A DNA stretch of 64,000 bases, taken from the NCBI GenBank assembly GCA_023667845.1, contig JAMPIU010000144.1, forward strand, positions 1 to 64,000, in the 5' to 3' direction. Shown in pieces: positions 32,283 to 41,573 of this stretch. Position 1 is the stretch's first letter, and the number at the start of each line of letters is the position of its first letter. Position numbers and translations under genes: made by a program. Source of the stretch: Dehalobacter sp. GTDB lineage: Bacteria > Bacillota > Desulfitobacteriia > Desulfitobacteriales > Syntrophobotulaceae. The notes beneath the pieces were generated by a model that saw only the letters and a list, made by a program, of their open reading frames with translations, did no database searches and was not told the origin of the DNA.

Positions 32283-33584
32283 ATGAGGGTGACACCGCTT
32301 GAAGACTGGATTGTTGGGAAATCCGACATTAAGGAAAGGAATTCGAAGATGCTGGAGGAGTACCAGCTGAACAAGGTAAGAGAGACCTTGTATTATGTTA
32401 AGAAAAATGGCCGGTTTTACGGCCAAAGACTAAGCAATATTACTGAAGATAAAATTAATACTCTTGATGATATTAAAAACATTCCCTTTACACATCCCTA
32501 TCACATAAGGCAAAATTCGTTGGACTTCTTGTGCCTACCTCAGAAAGAGATAGTAAGAATAGTTTCAATAAAGAGTTCAGGAACAAGCGGAGAAGAAAAA
32601 AGAATCTACTTTTCAGAACAGGATTTAAACCTTACCGTTGATTTTTTTAAAGTTGGAATGAGTTGTTTAATAGATCAAAACGACAGGGTTATGGTGCTTC
32701 TTCCAGGCAATACCTACGGCAGTATAGGGGACTTGCTGAAAAGAGCGCTGGAAATGTCCAAAGTGCCATGCTTTATCCACGGCGTTATGGTTGATCCCGA
32801 ACAAACGGCCAAAAAAATCATAGAAAATGATATCACTTGTCTTGTTGGAATTCCGATGCAGGTATCCCACTTAAGCAAGTTGAAAGGTGATGTATTTAAA
32901 AGCAGAATCAAGAAAGTCCTTTTAAGCACAGATTATGTTCCGGATGTTTTAATTCACGAATTGACACATCAATATGGGTGCAAGATCTTTACCCATTATG
33001 GAATGACAGAGATGGGTTATGGTGGAGGTGTGGAATGCGAAGCCCTGGATGGGTATCATATGAGGGAGGCAGATTTGTATTTTGAGATTGTAAACCCTGA
33101 TACAGGCGAAGCAGTCCAGGACGGACAATTAGGAGAAGTGGTGTTTACAACCCTTACGAGGAATGCAATGCCTTTAATAAGATACCGGACAGGTGATATG
33201 GCTTCCTTCTCTTCACCCCCCTGTGACTGCGGAACTTTTTTAAAAACAATGAAAAAAGTTTTGGGGAGAATGGATAATAAGGTCACCATCGGCGAGAATA
33301 AGTTTTTATTTTTGAGAGAATTGGATGAAACAATATTGAAATTTAAAGAAGTTTTGGATTATAAAGCCTGTATTACGGATGAAAACCTTCTCAAAATTGA
33401 AATAAGATCAGAAAGTAAATCGATCAAAAAGGATATCGAGCAGAGTATTCAAACCTTACTGGATGAAAAGCTTGGGTGCAAAATGAATTTTACTCTTATT
33501 GTCAGTCCTCACAGCATACCGGAAAAAATAATCAACAGTATGGTAAAAAGAAAGATTATCGATTATAGGGGAGCTGGAATATGA
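32283..33584 (+). CDS. AMP-forming CoA ligase, phenylacetate-CoA ligase type (DVU_1553-like)
   Basis: 433 residues. Adenylation motifs are visible: SSGTSGEEKRIYFSEQDL (P-loop, ~100), HYGMTEMGYGGG (motif A5, ~240), RYRTGDMASF (A7-A8, ~300) and KVLGRMDNKV. It is shorter and more diverged than PaaK proper. It should activate a carboxylic acid, perhaps the product of aldehyde oxidation, to its CoA thioester. I recall the family as DVU_1553 AMP-dependent CoA ligase in like clusters. Overlaps the next gene (ATGA, 33581-33584). Confidence 0.82.
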   Translation: MRVTPLEDWIVGKSDIKERNSKMLEEYQLNKVRETLYYVKKNGRFYGQRLSNITEDKINTLDDIKNIPFTHPYHIRQNSLDFLCLPQKEIVRIVSIKSSGTSGEEKRIYFSEQDLNLTVDFFKVGMSCLIDQNDRVMVLLPGNTYGSIGDLLKRALEMSKVPCFIHGVMVDPEQTAKKIIENDITCLVGIPMQVSHLSKLKGDVFKSRIKKVLLSTDYVPDVLIHELTHQYGCKIFTHYGMTEMGYGGGVECEALDGYHMREADLYFEIVNPDTGEAVQDGQLGEVVFTTLTRNAMPLIRYRTGDMASFSSPPCDCGTFLKTMKKVLGRMDNKVTIGENKFLFLRELDETILKFKEVLDYKACITDENLLKIEIRSESKSIKKDIEQSIQTLLDEKLGCKMNFTLIVSPHSIPEKIINSMVKRKIIDYRGAGI

Positions 33585-34687
33585 AAAATACCAGCATAGC
33601 AGCTATTATTGCTGCCGGCGGCTACTCCTCAAGAATGGGGAGTTTTAAGCCGTTTCTGAAATTTGGGAAAAAATCAGCAATCGAAATGCTTATTGATACA
33701 TATAAAGGCTGTGGCATAGATAATATCATCGTTGTAACCGGTTACAAAGGAAGTGAAGTCGCAGAAAAGCTGAGGGAGTCAGGTGCGACATGCCTGCAAA
33801 ACGAAAACTATTCGGAAGGAATGTTTACTTCGGTCATAAAGGGAGTTAAAGCTTTGGATACGCGTGTTTCAGCTTTTTTTATGCAGCCGGTGGATATTCC
33901 TCTTGTAAAGAAGCATACGATCGAGCTACTGAAAAAAAAGTATCTGGAAGGCGGTAAAGGTATCATCTACCCTGATTTTTGCGGCAGGGTGGGACATCCC
34001 CCGCTGATACACTGTAAGTACCGAGAGGTGATTTTAAGGAGTAACGGGGAAGGCGGGCTGAAGAAAATTTTAAAAGAATATTCTTCTGATTCAATTTATG
34101 TACACGTATTTGACAAGACAGTACTTATGGATATGGATACAAAAGAAGACTATGAAAAACTGCTTGGATATTTTAATGCCGGTGCACCCGATGGGGAAGA
34201 GTGTTCCAGCATTTTGGATATATATAAAGTACCGGAAAACATTATAAGACATTGCAGGAAAGTTTCAGAGGTGTCTGTTGAAATTTCTCGCAGTTTGAAT
34301 AACGCAGGATACGAGCTTAATGAATGTGCCTTGAAGGCCGCGGCGATGCTCCATGATATTGCCAAAAAGGAAGAAAACCATGCCCGGGTAGGAGGAAAGA
34401 TTTTGCAAGAGATTGGGTATGGGAAGGTAGGTTCTATCATAGGCAGTCATACCGATATTGAAGTAGATGGTCAAGGGAGAATCACAGAAAGTGAAATCCT
34501 ATATCTCGCCGATAAACTTGTTAGAGAAGATAAAGTAATATCTATTGAGGAAAGATTCAAGCAGTCCCTAAATAAATATCAAGATAACCCTGAAGTATTG
34601 AGAAAGATAGAAAATAGAAGGGATGCCGCTTATAAAATAATAAAAAAAATTGAGGCAGTGACAGGCAGAGGTTTTAACTATGGATAA
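33581..34687 (+). CDS. MobA/MocA-like nucleotidyltransferase fused to an HD domain (DVU_1551-like)
   Basis: 368 residues. The N-terminal ~190 residues form a nucleotidyltransferase: AAIIAAGGYSSRMGSFKPFL, FFMQPVDIPLV and GRVGHPPLI, as in MobA/MocA enzymes that attach CMP or GMP to molybdopterin. From ~215 an HD domain follows (HCRKVSEVSVEIS, AAAMLHDIAKKE, IGSHTDIEV) with phosphohydrolase residues. The product is likely molybdopterin cytosine dinucleotide, the cofactor of bacterial hydroxylases; the HD domain might recycle it. Overlaps both neighbours by a few bases. Confidence 0.85.
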   Translation: MKNTSIAAIIAAGGYSSRMGSFKPFLKFGKKSAIEMLIDTYKGCGIDNIIVVTGYKGSEVAEKLRESGATCLQNENYSEGMFTSVIKGVKALDTRVSAFFMQPVDIPLVKKHTIELLKKKYLEGGKGIIYPDFCGRVGHPPLIHCKYREVILRSNGEGGLKKILKEYSSDSIYVHVFDKTVLMDMDTKEDYEKLLGYFNAGAPDGEECSSILDIYKVPENIIRHCRKVSEVSVEISRSLNNAGYELNECALKAAAMLHDIAKKEENHARVGGKILQEIGYGKVGSIIGSHTDIEVDGQGRITESEILYLADKLVREDKVISIEERFKQSLNKYQDNPEVLRKIENRRDAAYKIIKKIEAVTGRGFNYG

Positions 34688-35282
34688 AAAAATATTCCTG
34701 GTTAGACATGGACAAATTGATTATGGCAGTGAAAAACGGTATATAGGGATAACTGATTTGCCCCTAAGTAATGCCGGCATTAGACAAGCTACAAGGCTTC
34801 AGGAGTATTTCTCAAGGATAGAGATTGAAAAGGCTTATACCAGTCCGTTAAAAAGATGTCTGCAGACGGCGGAGATCCTTCTTGAGGGTAGTAATACTCA
34901 AAAAGTCATACTTGATGACTTGAAGGAAATCAATATGGGGGAATGGGAAAACCAGACAATCGATTATATAAAGGACCATTTTCGCGAATTGTACGAAAAA
35001 AGGGGAGTAAGTATTGATGAATTTATTCCACCGGGAGGAGAAAGCTTTGAACAGTTGCAAAAAAGGGTTATACCTGCCTTTGAATTCATCGCCCAAAATA
35101 ATACAGGGAATACCCTCATTATCAGCCATGCCGGAGTAAATAGGGTGATATTAAGTAAACTTTTCGATTTTCCTTTGAAGGAACTATTCAAAATAAGTCA
35201 GCCTTATGGCTGCATAAATGAGCTTAGTTGGGATATAGCATCCCGCAGATGGCAGTGGGATCAAAAAAATACGAAGAGTTAA
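34680..35282 (+). CDS. Histidine phosphatase family protein
   Basis: 200 residues of the phosphoglycerate-mutase superfamily. The catalytic LVRHGQIDYG motif is at the N-terminus, SPLKRCLQTAEIL gives the second Arg, the acid is in INMGEWEN, and the second His is in LIISHAGVNRV. It resembles CobC alpha-ribazole phosphatase and broad phosphatases. The start overlaps the end of the nucleotidyltransferase-HD gene by 8 bp, so it is the last gene of the cluster. A role in cobamide or molybdopterin nucleotide handling is possible; CobC would be meaningful beside a cobamide-dependent dehalogenase. Confidence 0.83.
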   Translation: MDKKIFLVRHGQIDYGSEKRYIGITDLPLSNAGIRQATRLQEYFSRIEIEKAYTSPLKRCLQTAEILLEGSNTQKVILDDLKEINMGEWENQTIDYIKDHFRELYEKRGVSIDEFIPPGGESFEQLQKRVIPAFEFIAQNNTGNTLIISHAGVNRVILSKLFDFPLKELFKISQPYGCINELSWDIASRRWQWDQKNTKS

Positions 35283-35693
35283 TGAAATAAAAAGTACTTC
35301 TTTGAAACTTGTAATCCTCAATATTGGCGGATTTACAGGTTTTTTTATTATAAGAGTTGGATAACCATGATAAACCTTGTAAATACGTATAAATATCTTT
35401 AGGTATTGTTAAGTAGATTGACAAAGTGACAGACAATCAGGAGGACAATAGTAATGGCATATCTGTATTTTGAGGTAGTGGAATCATATTTTCTCGTAAA
35501 CAGTAGAAAATAGGATTGATTGGAGCATCTATAATTAAGAACAATAATATGATCAAAAAGAAATTCCAGTAATGCGGGACTTTTCAATATTGTATGTACA
35601 TCATTTATAAGATTCCAAAGTTGGGATAAAATATAAAATAAACAATACCAGTGAGAAAATTTACCTATAAAGTAATATTAAAGGAGACTGGCC
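35283..35693. other. 411-bp gap after the accessory operon
   Basis: Contains the operon terminator (35306-35346). The segment TTGTAAATACGTATAAATATC at about 35375 is weakly like the decayed units near 12.0 and 12.3 kb. A 19-codon frame (35454-35513, MAYLYFEVVESYFLVNSRK) follows a good AGGAGG but is too short to name. Nothing else recognised. Confidence 0.5.
35306..35346 (+). terminator. Terminator of the accessory operon
   Basis: AACTTGTAATCC (35306-35317) pairs with GGATTTACAGGTT (one bulge, one G-T pair) and is followed by a run of T. Confidence 0.75.
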
Positions 35694-37292
35694 ATGAAGA
35701 AGAAAATTGTTTTGCTTTCTTTAACAGTGCTTCTATTTGGGTTAGGCATTACAGCCATCGCCTATCATAATACGCCTATTAAAGATTACCTATTTGGTTG
35801 GACAACACGCTCACAAACCCAAACCAATGGCCAGGATCAAACACAAAACCACCGGAATGATACCACGGCACCTTATCAACAGCCAGGAGCGGACAATGAA
35901 CAAACTCCACCTACAGACAGTTTTGCTATCCGCGGAGTTATCGAAGGGTTCTACGGAACTCCCTGGACTATGGCGCAAAGAATAAACATGCTTACCTTTA
36001 TTGGCCAACACCATTTTAACACGTATGTCTATGCTCCCAAGGATGACCCTTACCAGCGGACCAATTGGGTAGACCTCTACCCAATTGGACAACTACAGCA
36101 GATGAAGAGTTTGGTGCAAAGCGCAAAAGCAAATGGAGTTAACTTTGTTTATTCCATTTCTCCTGGTATCCCATCACCGCTGCCCGGTGAAACATTGACT
36201 TCAGCAAAGGTTGCCAATTCCATTACCTTTACATCTAAAGCCGATGTACAACTGCTTGAAAGCAAAATTGATCAGTTGCGTTCGATTGGAGTTCACACCT
36301 TTATGCTTTCATTTGACGATGTTCAACACTACTTGAAGAGTTCTGACCAACAAGTGTATGGTTCTGATTATCCTAAGGCTCATATCGATTTAGCAAATAA
36401 ATTGCTTAAGGATGAGACTGTAAAAGATTCAAGTTTCAGGCTTTGGCTTGCTCCCACAGACTACTACGGTCTTAAGGACAGCGCCTATTGGGCTACAATA
36501 CGGTCACATCTGGATCCCTCTATACAGGTGATCTGGACAGGGTCTTGGGTTTTAAACAAATCCATTACAAGTAGTGAAGCTGACCAAGTACGGCGGCTTT
36601 TGGGTAGAAAACCTCTTATCTGGGACAATTATCCGGTCAACGACTATACCTATGTGGTAAAGAAAGCGCCACAACTATTTATGGGACCATTGATCAATCG
36701 TTCGGAGGATTTGTCGGCATACACGAGTGGCATGTTAGCAAATCCCATGCTTCAACCCGAAGCGTCAAAAATCGCACTTTATACTGTTTCTCAATATCTG
36801 TACAATCCCAGCGCATACCAGCCGCTTCAAGCCTGGGACGAAGCGCTCCAGAGCATGTCTGGCATAGGTGATGCATTGGCCTTCCGTAAATTCTGTCAAT
36901 ATTCAAGCCAAAGTACGCTTGATACGAGTGACAATACCGGGTTTTCCAAATTAGCCGGCGCTTTTTGGCAAGAATACCAATCAGGGCAGCATGGACCTAG
37001 TGAATCAGAACTTCGTAAAGAATTACAATTACTGAGTGCTTTGCCCGATAATCTTAAGAAGACAATAACCAACCAACAGCTTTTGGCAGAAATTAGCCCA
37101 TGGGCAGTAAAACTGGGTGAAGAAGGGCAAGCGGGACTACAGGCTTTAGTATATTTAGATTTATCGAGCAATGATCCGCAAAAGCTCACGGCTAAGCAGC
37201 AACTTCAAACAAGCTTGCAACAGTTACGAAACAACAACTTACAAATTGGTTCTGAAGTTCTATCATTTATTAATAAGGCTGGATCTAATTAG
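35694..37292 (+). CDS. GH84-type beta-N-acetylglucosaminidase, membrane-anchored or secreted
   Basis: 532 residues. An N-terminal signal/anchor (KKIVLLSLTVLLFGLGITAI) is followed by a Gln/Thr-rich linker (~40-80) and the GH84 catalytic domain: FAIRGVIEGFYGTPWT, YVYAPKDDPY and the twin catalytic Asp in MLSFDDVQH (~207-208). Such enzymes remove N-acetylglucosamine from glycoproteins or hyaluronate-like glycans. The C-terminal ~150 residues are helical without an obvious carbohydrate module. The AAAGGAGACT site lies just before the ATG. It ends at a terminator shared with the convergent gene. Confidence 0.9.
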   Translation: MKKKIVLLSLTVLLFGLGITAIAYHNTPIKDYLFGWTTRSQTQTNGQDQTQNHRNDTTAPYQQPGADNEQTPPTDSFAIRGVIEGFYGTPWTMAQRINMLTFIGQHHFNTYVYAPKDDPYQRTNWVDLYPIGQLQQMKSLVQSAKANGVNFVYSISPGIPSPLPGETLTSAKVANSITFTSKADVQLLESKIDQLRSIGVHTFMLSFDDVQHYLKSSDQQVYGSDYPKAHIDLANKLLKDETVKDSSFRLWLAPTDYYGLKDSAYWATIRSHLDPSIQVIWTGSWVLNKSITSSEADQVRRLLGRKPLIWDNYPVNDYTYVVKKAPQLFMGPLINRSEDLSAYTSGMLANPMLQPEASKIALYTVSQYLYNPSAYQPLQAWDEALQSMSGIGDALAFRKFCQYSSQSTLDTSDNTGFSKLAGAFWQEYQSGQHGPSESELRKELQLLSALPDNLKKTITNQQLLAEISPWAVKLGEEGQAGLQALVYLDLSSNDPQKLTAKQQLQTSLQQLRNNNLQIGSEVLSFINKAGSN

Positions 37293-37373
37293 GCGCTGCT
37301 GAATTACAGCTAAACCCGCATGAACTTTTTATCTTAAATGACAAATTACAGAATTTTTGCTTAACCTTGTCAT

Positions 37374-37415
37374 AAAGCCTTGTAAGCTGTCAGAATACGG
37401 ATTACAAGGCTTTTC
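37374..37415. terminator. Bidirectional terminator between convergent genes
   Basis: AAAGCCTTGTAA (37374-37385) pairs perfectly with TTACAAGGCTTT (37402-37413), with T on the plus side and A on the other. It lies 80 bp after the glycosidase stop. Confidence 0.85.
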
Positions 37416-37475
37416 TATTCGGATTTTTTCTGCCGGAGATGCCGGAGACTATTTTTAATATCACCCGGAATCACT

Positions 37476-39389
37476 TTATCTGCCTGAAACTGAAATAGCG
37501 GTATTAAGGTTGGAATACCCGGTGTTATGATCGATCATAATTAGGTCAGACCGATGGTCACCATTAATATCCGCAGCAAGAGCATCTTCGTTCCTGGGTC
37601 CCCATGGGCCAAACGGTCTGTCAGCGACGAATTTACTACCGTCGGAGATATAGCTTTGCCAAAAACCGTCAGAGCCGTGTACCAGTAAATCGTCCTTGCC
37701 GTCACCGTTAATATCTGCTGCAAATAGCTGAGAATCCGGTTTGAAGTAAAATGGATTGTTCCAGGTTTCAGCGGCAAGAGAGAATCTGCTTGCTTTTCGT
37801 CCGGCCAGCATCTTCGACTGCTTGGTATCATGATCCATTACAAAAAGTTCGCTGTTTCCATCGCCATTAAAATCTCCTGCTGCAAGTTTCAGGTTCTTAG
37901 CTTTAAGCAGGTTAAAGCCTTGCCAGGTAATATCTGTAAAAAAGCCGCCTTGATTAATTGCCGAACCAATTCTGCCATGTTCTTTGTCATAGAGAAATAG
38001 GTCTGTGAGACCATCATGATTAAGGTCACCGGCCAGAGGACGGACTGTCTGCAATTGATTTAAAGCCTGCCACTTCAAATGATAAGGAACAAATTTATTC
38101 CCGTTGTTTACTGCTAAAATTAAATTACCGGAGGCAGCATTAAACAACAAGAGATCCTCTCTGTCCTTGTTCTTAAAATACCCGGCTAGTGGAATAGTTC
38201 CTTTTTCCAGTGTTAAGTCCTTTAGCCAGACACCTAAGTCTTGAAATGCGTTTGTGTCTCTGGGGGCATACCAGGAAGCCGTATATTGGGACATGCGCCA
38301 TTGATTTGTCCGCTTGTTCCATATCAGCAGAGTTTTCCCCGAAGCATGCGGTACGAACTGACCCACAAAGATTTCATCTCTCGGATCGAACTGAATATTC
38401 TCAGCCCTTTGGGCAGGCACAAAACCTACTAATGAGTAGATCGAGACAAAAGCGTAGTCTCTCTTTTTTAGTTCCTTTACAAGCTGGTGCAATAGAGAAT
38501 TCTTATCATAAATATACTGAACTTCTCCGTTTTTTTGTTGGACTTTTTTTATAAACTGAAACTCATAGGTAGGATGGATGTATAAGGATGCCAGTGTCCC
38601 GCTTTTTGCCGGATCATCTAAGACAGCCAGCATAGCGGCAAGCCGCTCCGGGGAATTTAAATGCCCTAAAGGAGCAGGTACAACATCAAGGCCGCAATAA
38701 TATTCTCTATGCTGATTTACGACGTTATTGCTTTTCCAGGCCTCAGGATAGTAATAATTGTTTTCATAGATCAAACCGATCTGTTCTTGAAAAGCGAGCA
38801 GTTGCTGGGGCGAAGCGCTGTAATGCGGGGTCTCCCAGTAAGCCGGATAAATCCCTGCTTGATCAAACAGCGCGATCGCTTTTTCAGCCCGCTCTTTGGC
38901 ATACGCGTATGTATTGGGTACGTCGGGATTTTTTGCCGAGCTGTAAAATTCATACCCTGACACGCTATTGCTGTTCCCGCTCTGATGGGTATAGCCGTGA
39001 ACCCCGATGATACCGCCTCTTTCTTCCAGGCTTTTAATGGTAGAGACGAATTTTTGGGCATATTCTGTATTATCGGTAATGGCAACATCATAGTTCCTGC
39101 CGGGCACAACCATCCTGGGAATTAAGGAGACTTCAAACGGTATCCCCTCTTGCTGAAGATAATCTGCTAATACAATCAGTTTATCAAGGTTTTCCTGGCT
39201 TGTATATTCTTCCCCGGGACCTACATCCTCTAATCGTAATAAGGCCGGATGTTTTCCTGAAAATTGATCTGCTGATGCTTCGTTTGGAACGACAGATAGG
39301 TTCATATATATTAGAATTGTTAAAAAAAGGACATATATTAATGCAATTACAAAAATTTTGTCTCTTAATATCAATTTTAGTTTAAACAT
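37476..39389 (-). CDS. DUF2334 deacetylase-like protein with FG-GAP repeats
   Basis: 637 residues. An N-terminal membrane segment (IFVIALIYVLFLTILIYMNL) anchors the protein. About 45-330: a DUF2334 polysaccharide-deacetylase-like barrel with LLRLEDVGPGEEY and GIIGVHGYTHQSGNS, the Asp and His pair of the NodB-like metal site. The C-terminal ~250 residues hold five VCBS/FG-GAP repeats with Ca-binding loops (GDLNHDGLTDLFLYD, GDFNGDGNSELFV, ADINGDGKDDLLV, ADINGDHRSDLIM). Likely a surface protein acting on cell-wall or exopolysaccharide. GAGG precedes the ATG. Confidence 0.85.
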   Translation of the reverse strand: MFKLKLILRDKIFVIALIYVLFLTILIYMNLSVVPNEASADQFSGKHPALLRLEDVGPGEEYTSQENLDKLIVLADYLQQEGIPFEVSLIPRMVVPGRNYDVAITDNTEYAQKFVSTIKSLEERGGIIGVHGYTHQSGNSNSVSGYEFYSSAKNPDVPNTYAYAKERAEKAIALFDQAGIYPAYWETPHYSASPQQLLAFQEQIGLIYENNYYYPEAWKSNNVVNQHREYYCGLDVVPAPLGHLNSPERLAAMLAVLDDPAKSGTLASLYIHPTYEFQFIKKVQQKNGEVQYIYDKNSLLHQLVKELKKRDYAFVSIYSLVGFVPAQRAENIQFDPRDEIFVGQFVPHASGKTLLIWNKRTNQWRMSQYTASWYAPRDTNAFQDLGVWLKDLTLEKGTIPLAGYFKNKDREDLLLFNAASGNLILAVNNGNKFVPYHLKWQALNQLQTVRPLAGDLNHDGLTDLFLYDKEHGRIGSAINQGGFFTDITWQGFNLLKAKNLKLAAGDFNGDGNSELFVMDHDTKQSKMLAGRKASRFSLAAETWNNPFYFKPDSQLFAADINGDGKDDLLVHGSDGFWQSYISDGSKFVADRPFGPWGPRNEDALAADINGDHRSDLIMIDHNTGYSNLNTAISVSGR

Positions 39390-39516
39390 AAATAATTTTC
39401 CTCATAATATTTGAAATTTGTAGAATTGATAGGATAATCATAATCGATCTGAACATATTGTCAATATATATTATTATGTATCCTGTAAATTATACGTAAT
39501 ACAATTTGCATTCTTA

Positions 39517-39545
39517 TTGACTTTACCTAACGGTTTTTTTATAGT
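39517..39545 (+). promoter_or_regulatory. SigmaA-type promoter of the nif operon
   Basis: TTGACT (39517-39522), 17 bases, TATAGT (39540-39545). It leaves a leader of about 205 nt before nifI1. No sigma-54 or NifA site was found. Confidence 0.75.
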
Positions 39546-39570
39546 AATGGCATGGTTATTAAAGAACTAT

Positions 39571-39724
39571 AAGCAACGGCGCTTTCCCTCTTAATAATAA
39601 AAGGGGGAAAGTATTTTTTTGCCTTTTAGAGTACAGCTAGGGTTTTTAAATTATTATTCATGTTGGTTAAAGCAAAGGCGCTTTTGGACGGGGACTTACC
39701 CGGAGCAGAAGCGCCTTTTGTTTT
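39571..39724 (+). promoter_or_regulatory. nif leader with two terminator hairpins sharing a repeat
   Basis: Hairpin 1: CTTTCCCTCTT (39582-39592) with AAGGGGGAAAG (39601-39611), then TATTTTTTT. Hairpin 2: AAAGGCGCTT (39674-39683) with AAGCGCCTTT (39709-39718), inner CGGG/CCCG, then TTGTTTT. The 5' side of each has AAGCAA[C/A]GGCGCTTT (39571-39585 and 39670-39684). The distal arm AAGCGCC could pair with either copy, so the two hairpins could be remodelled. Looks like transcription attenuation of nif genes; the signal is unknown. Confidence 0.6.
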
Positions 39725-39758
39725 ATAAAAAAACATTCATAGAAGGAGGGGGTTCCAA

Positions 39759-40076
39759 ATGAAAATGGTCAGAGCGATTGTCAGACCAGAGAAAAGTGAA
39801 AGCATTGCTGAAAAATTAGCGGGAATTGGGATTGTATCCATGACAAAAATGCATGTATTTGGCCGTGGAAAAACCAAAGGTTTGCAGGTAGGAGATATTA
39901 TCTACGATGAGTTTCCCAAAGTAATGCTGATGATTGTTGTATCCGACGAGGAGTTGGAGAAAACAATTGAAGTGATCCTGGAAAATGGCAAAACAGGTAA
40001 CATTGGTGACGGGAAAATATTTATATCCGCTGTTGAAACGGCATACACAGTACGTACCGGCGAAGAGGCACTGTAA
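39759..40076 (+). CDS. nifI1: PII-like nitrogenase regulator NifI1
   Basis: 105 residues. The GlnB fold is clear (KMVRAIVRPEKSESIAEKLA; C-terminal GKTGNIGDGKIFISAVETAY). The T-loop region HVFGRGKTKGLQVGDIIY lacks the Tyr uridylylation motif of GlnB and matches the NifI1 type found between or before nifH in archaea and clostridia. With NifI2 it switches off nitrogenase activity in response to 2-oxoglutarate and ammonium. AGAAGGAGGGGG precedes the ATG. It is the first gene of the operon. Confidence 0.93.
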   Translation: MKMVRAIVRPEKSESIAEKLAGIGIVSMTKMHVFGRGKTKGLQVGDIIYDEFPKVMLMIVVSDEELEKTIEVILENGKTGNIGDGKIFISAVETAYTVRTGEEAL

Positions 40077-40090
40077 AGGAGTGATAGCAG

Positions 40091-41441
<1,351 letters not shown>

Positions 41442-41573
41442 GGCCGTAGCCGGAGTTGGAGAAGCATCTGATTTGAACGACAGAATGATGAGAATAAGGA
41501 TGAAATCATCAGGAAGATGAAGGCAGATGAATAAACGTTATCAATTAATTAAGATAAAGCGGAGGTGATCGCG

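Noticed and set aside
12700-35700. Sigma-54 (-24/-12) promoters for the AcoR-like activator
   Set aside because: I looked for TGGCAC-N5-TTGC[A/T] before the main genes and saw no convincing match; TGGCACGC occurs only inside a repeat at 54.1 kb.
39571-39724. ANTAR-type paired hexaloop hairpins in the nif leader
   Set aside because: The inner loop GACTTA lacks the A at position 1 and G at position 4 that ANTAR targets need, and only one hexaloop is seen.
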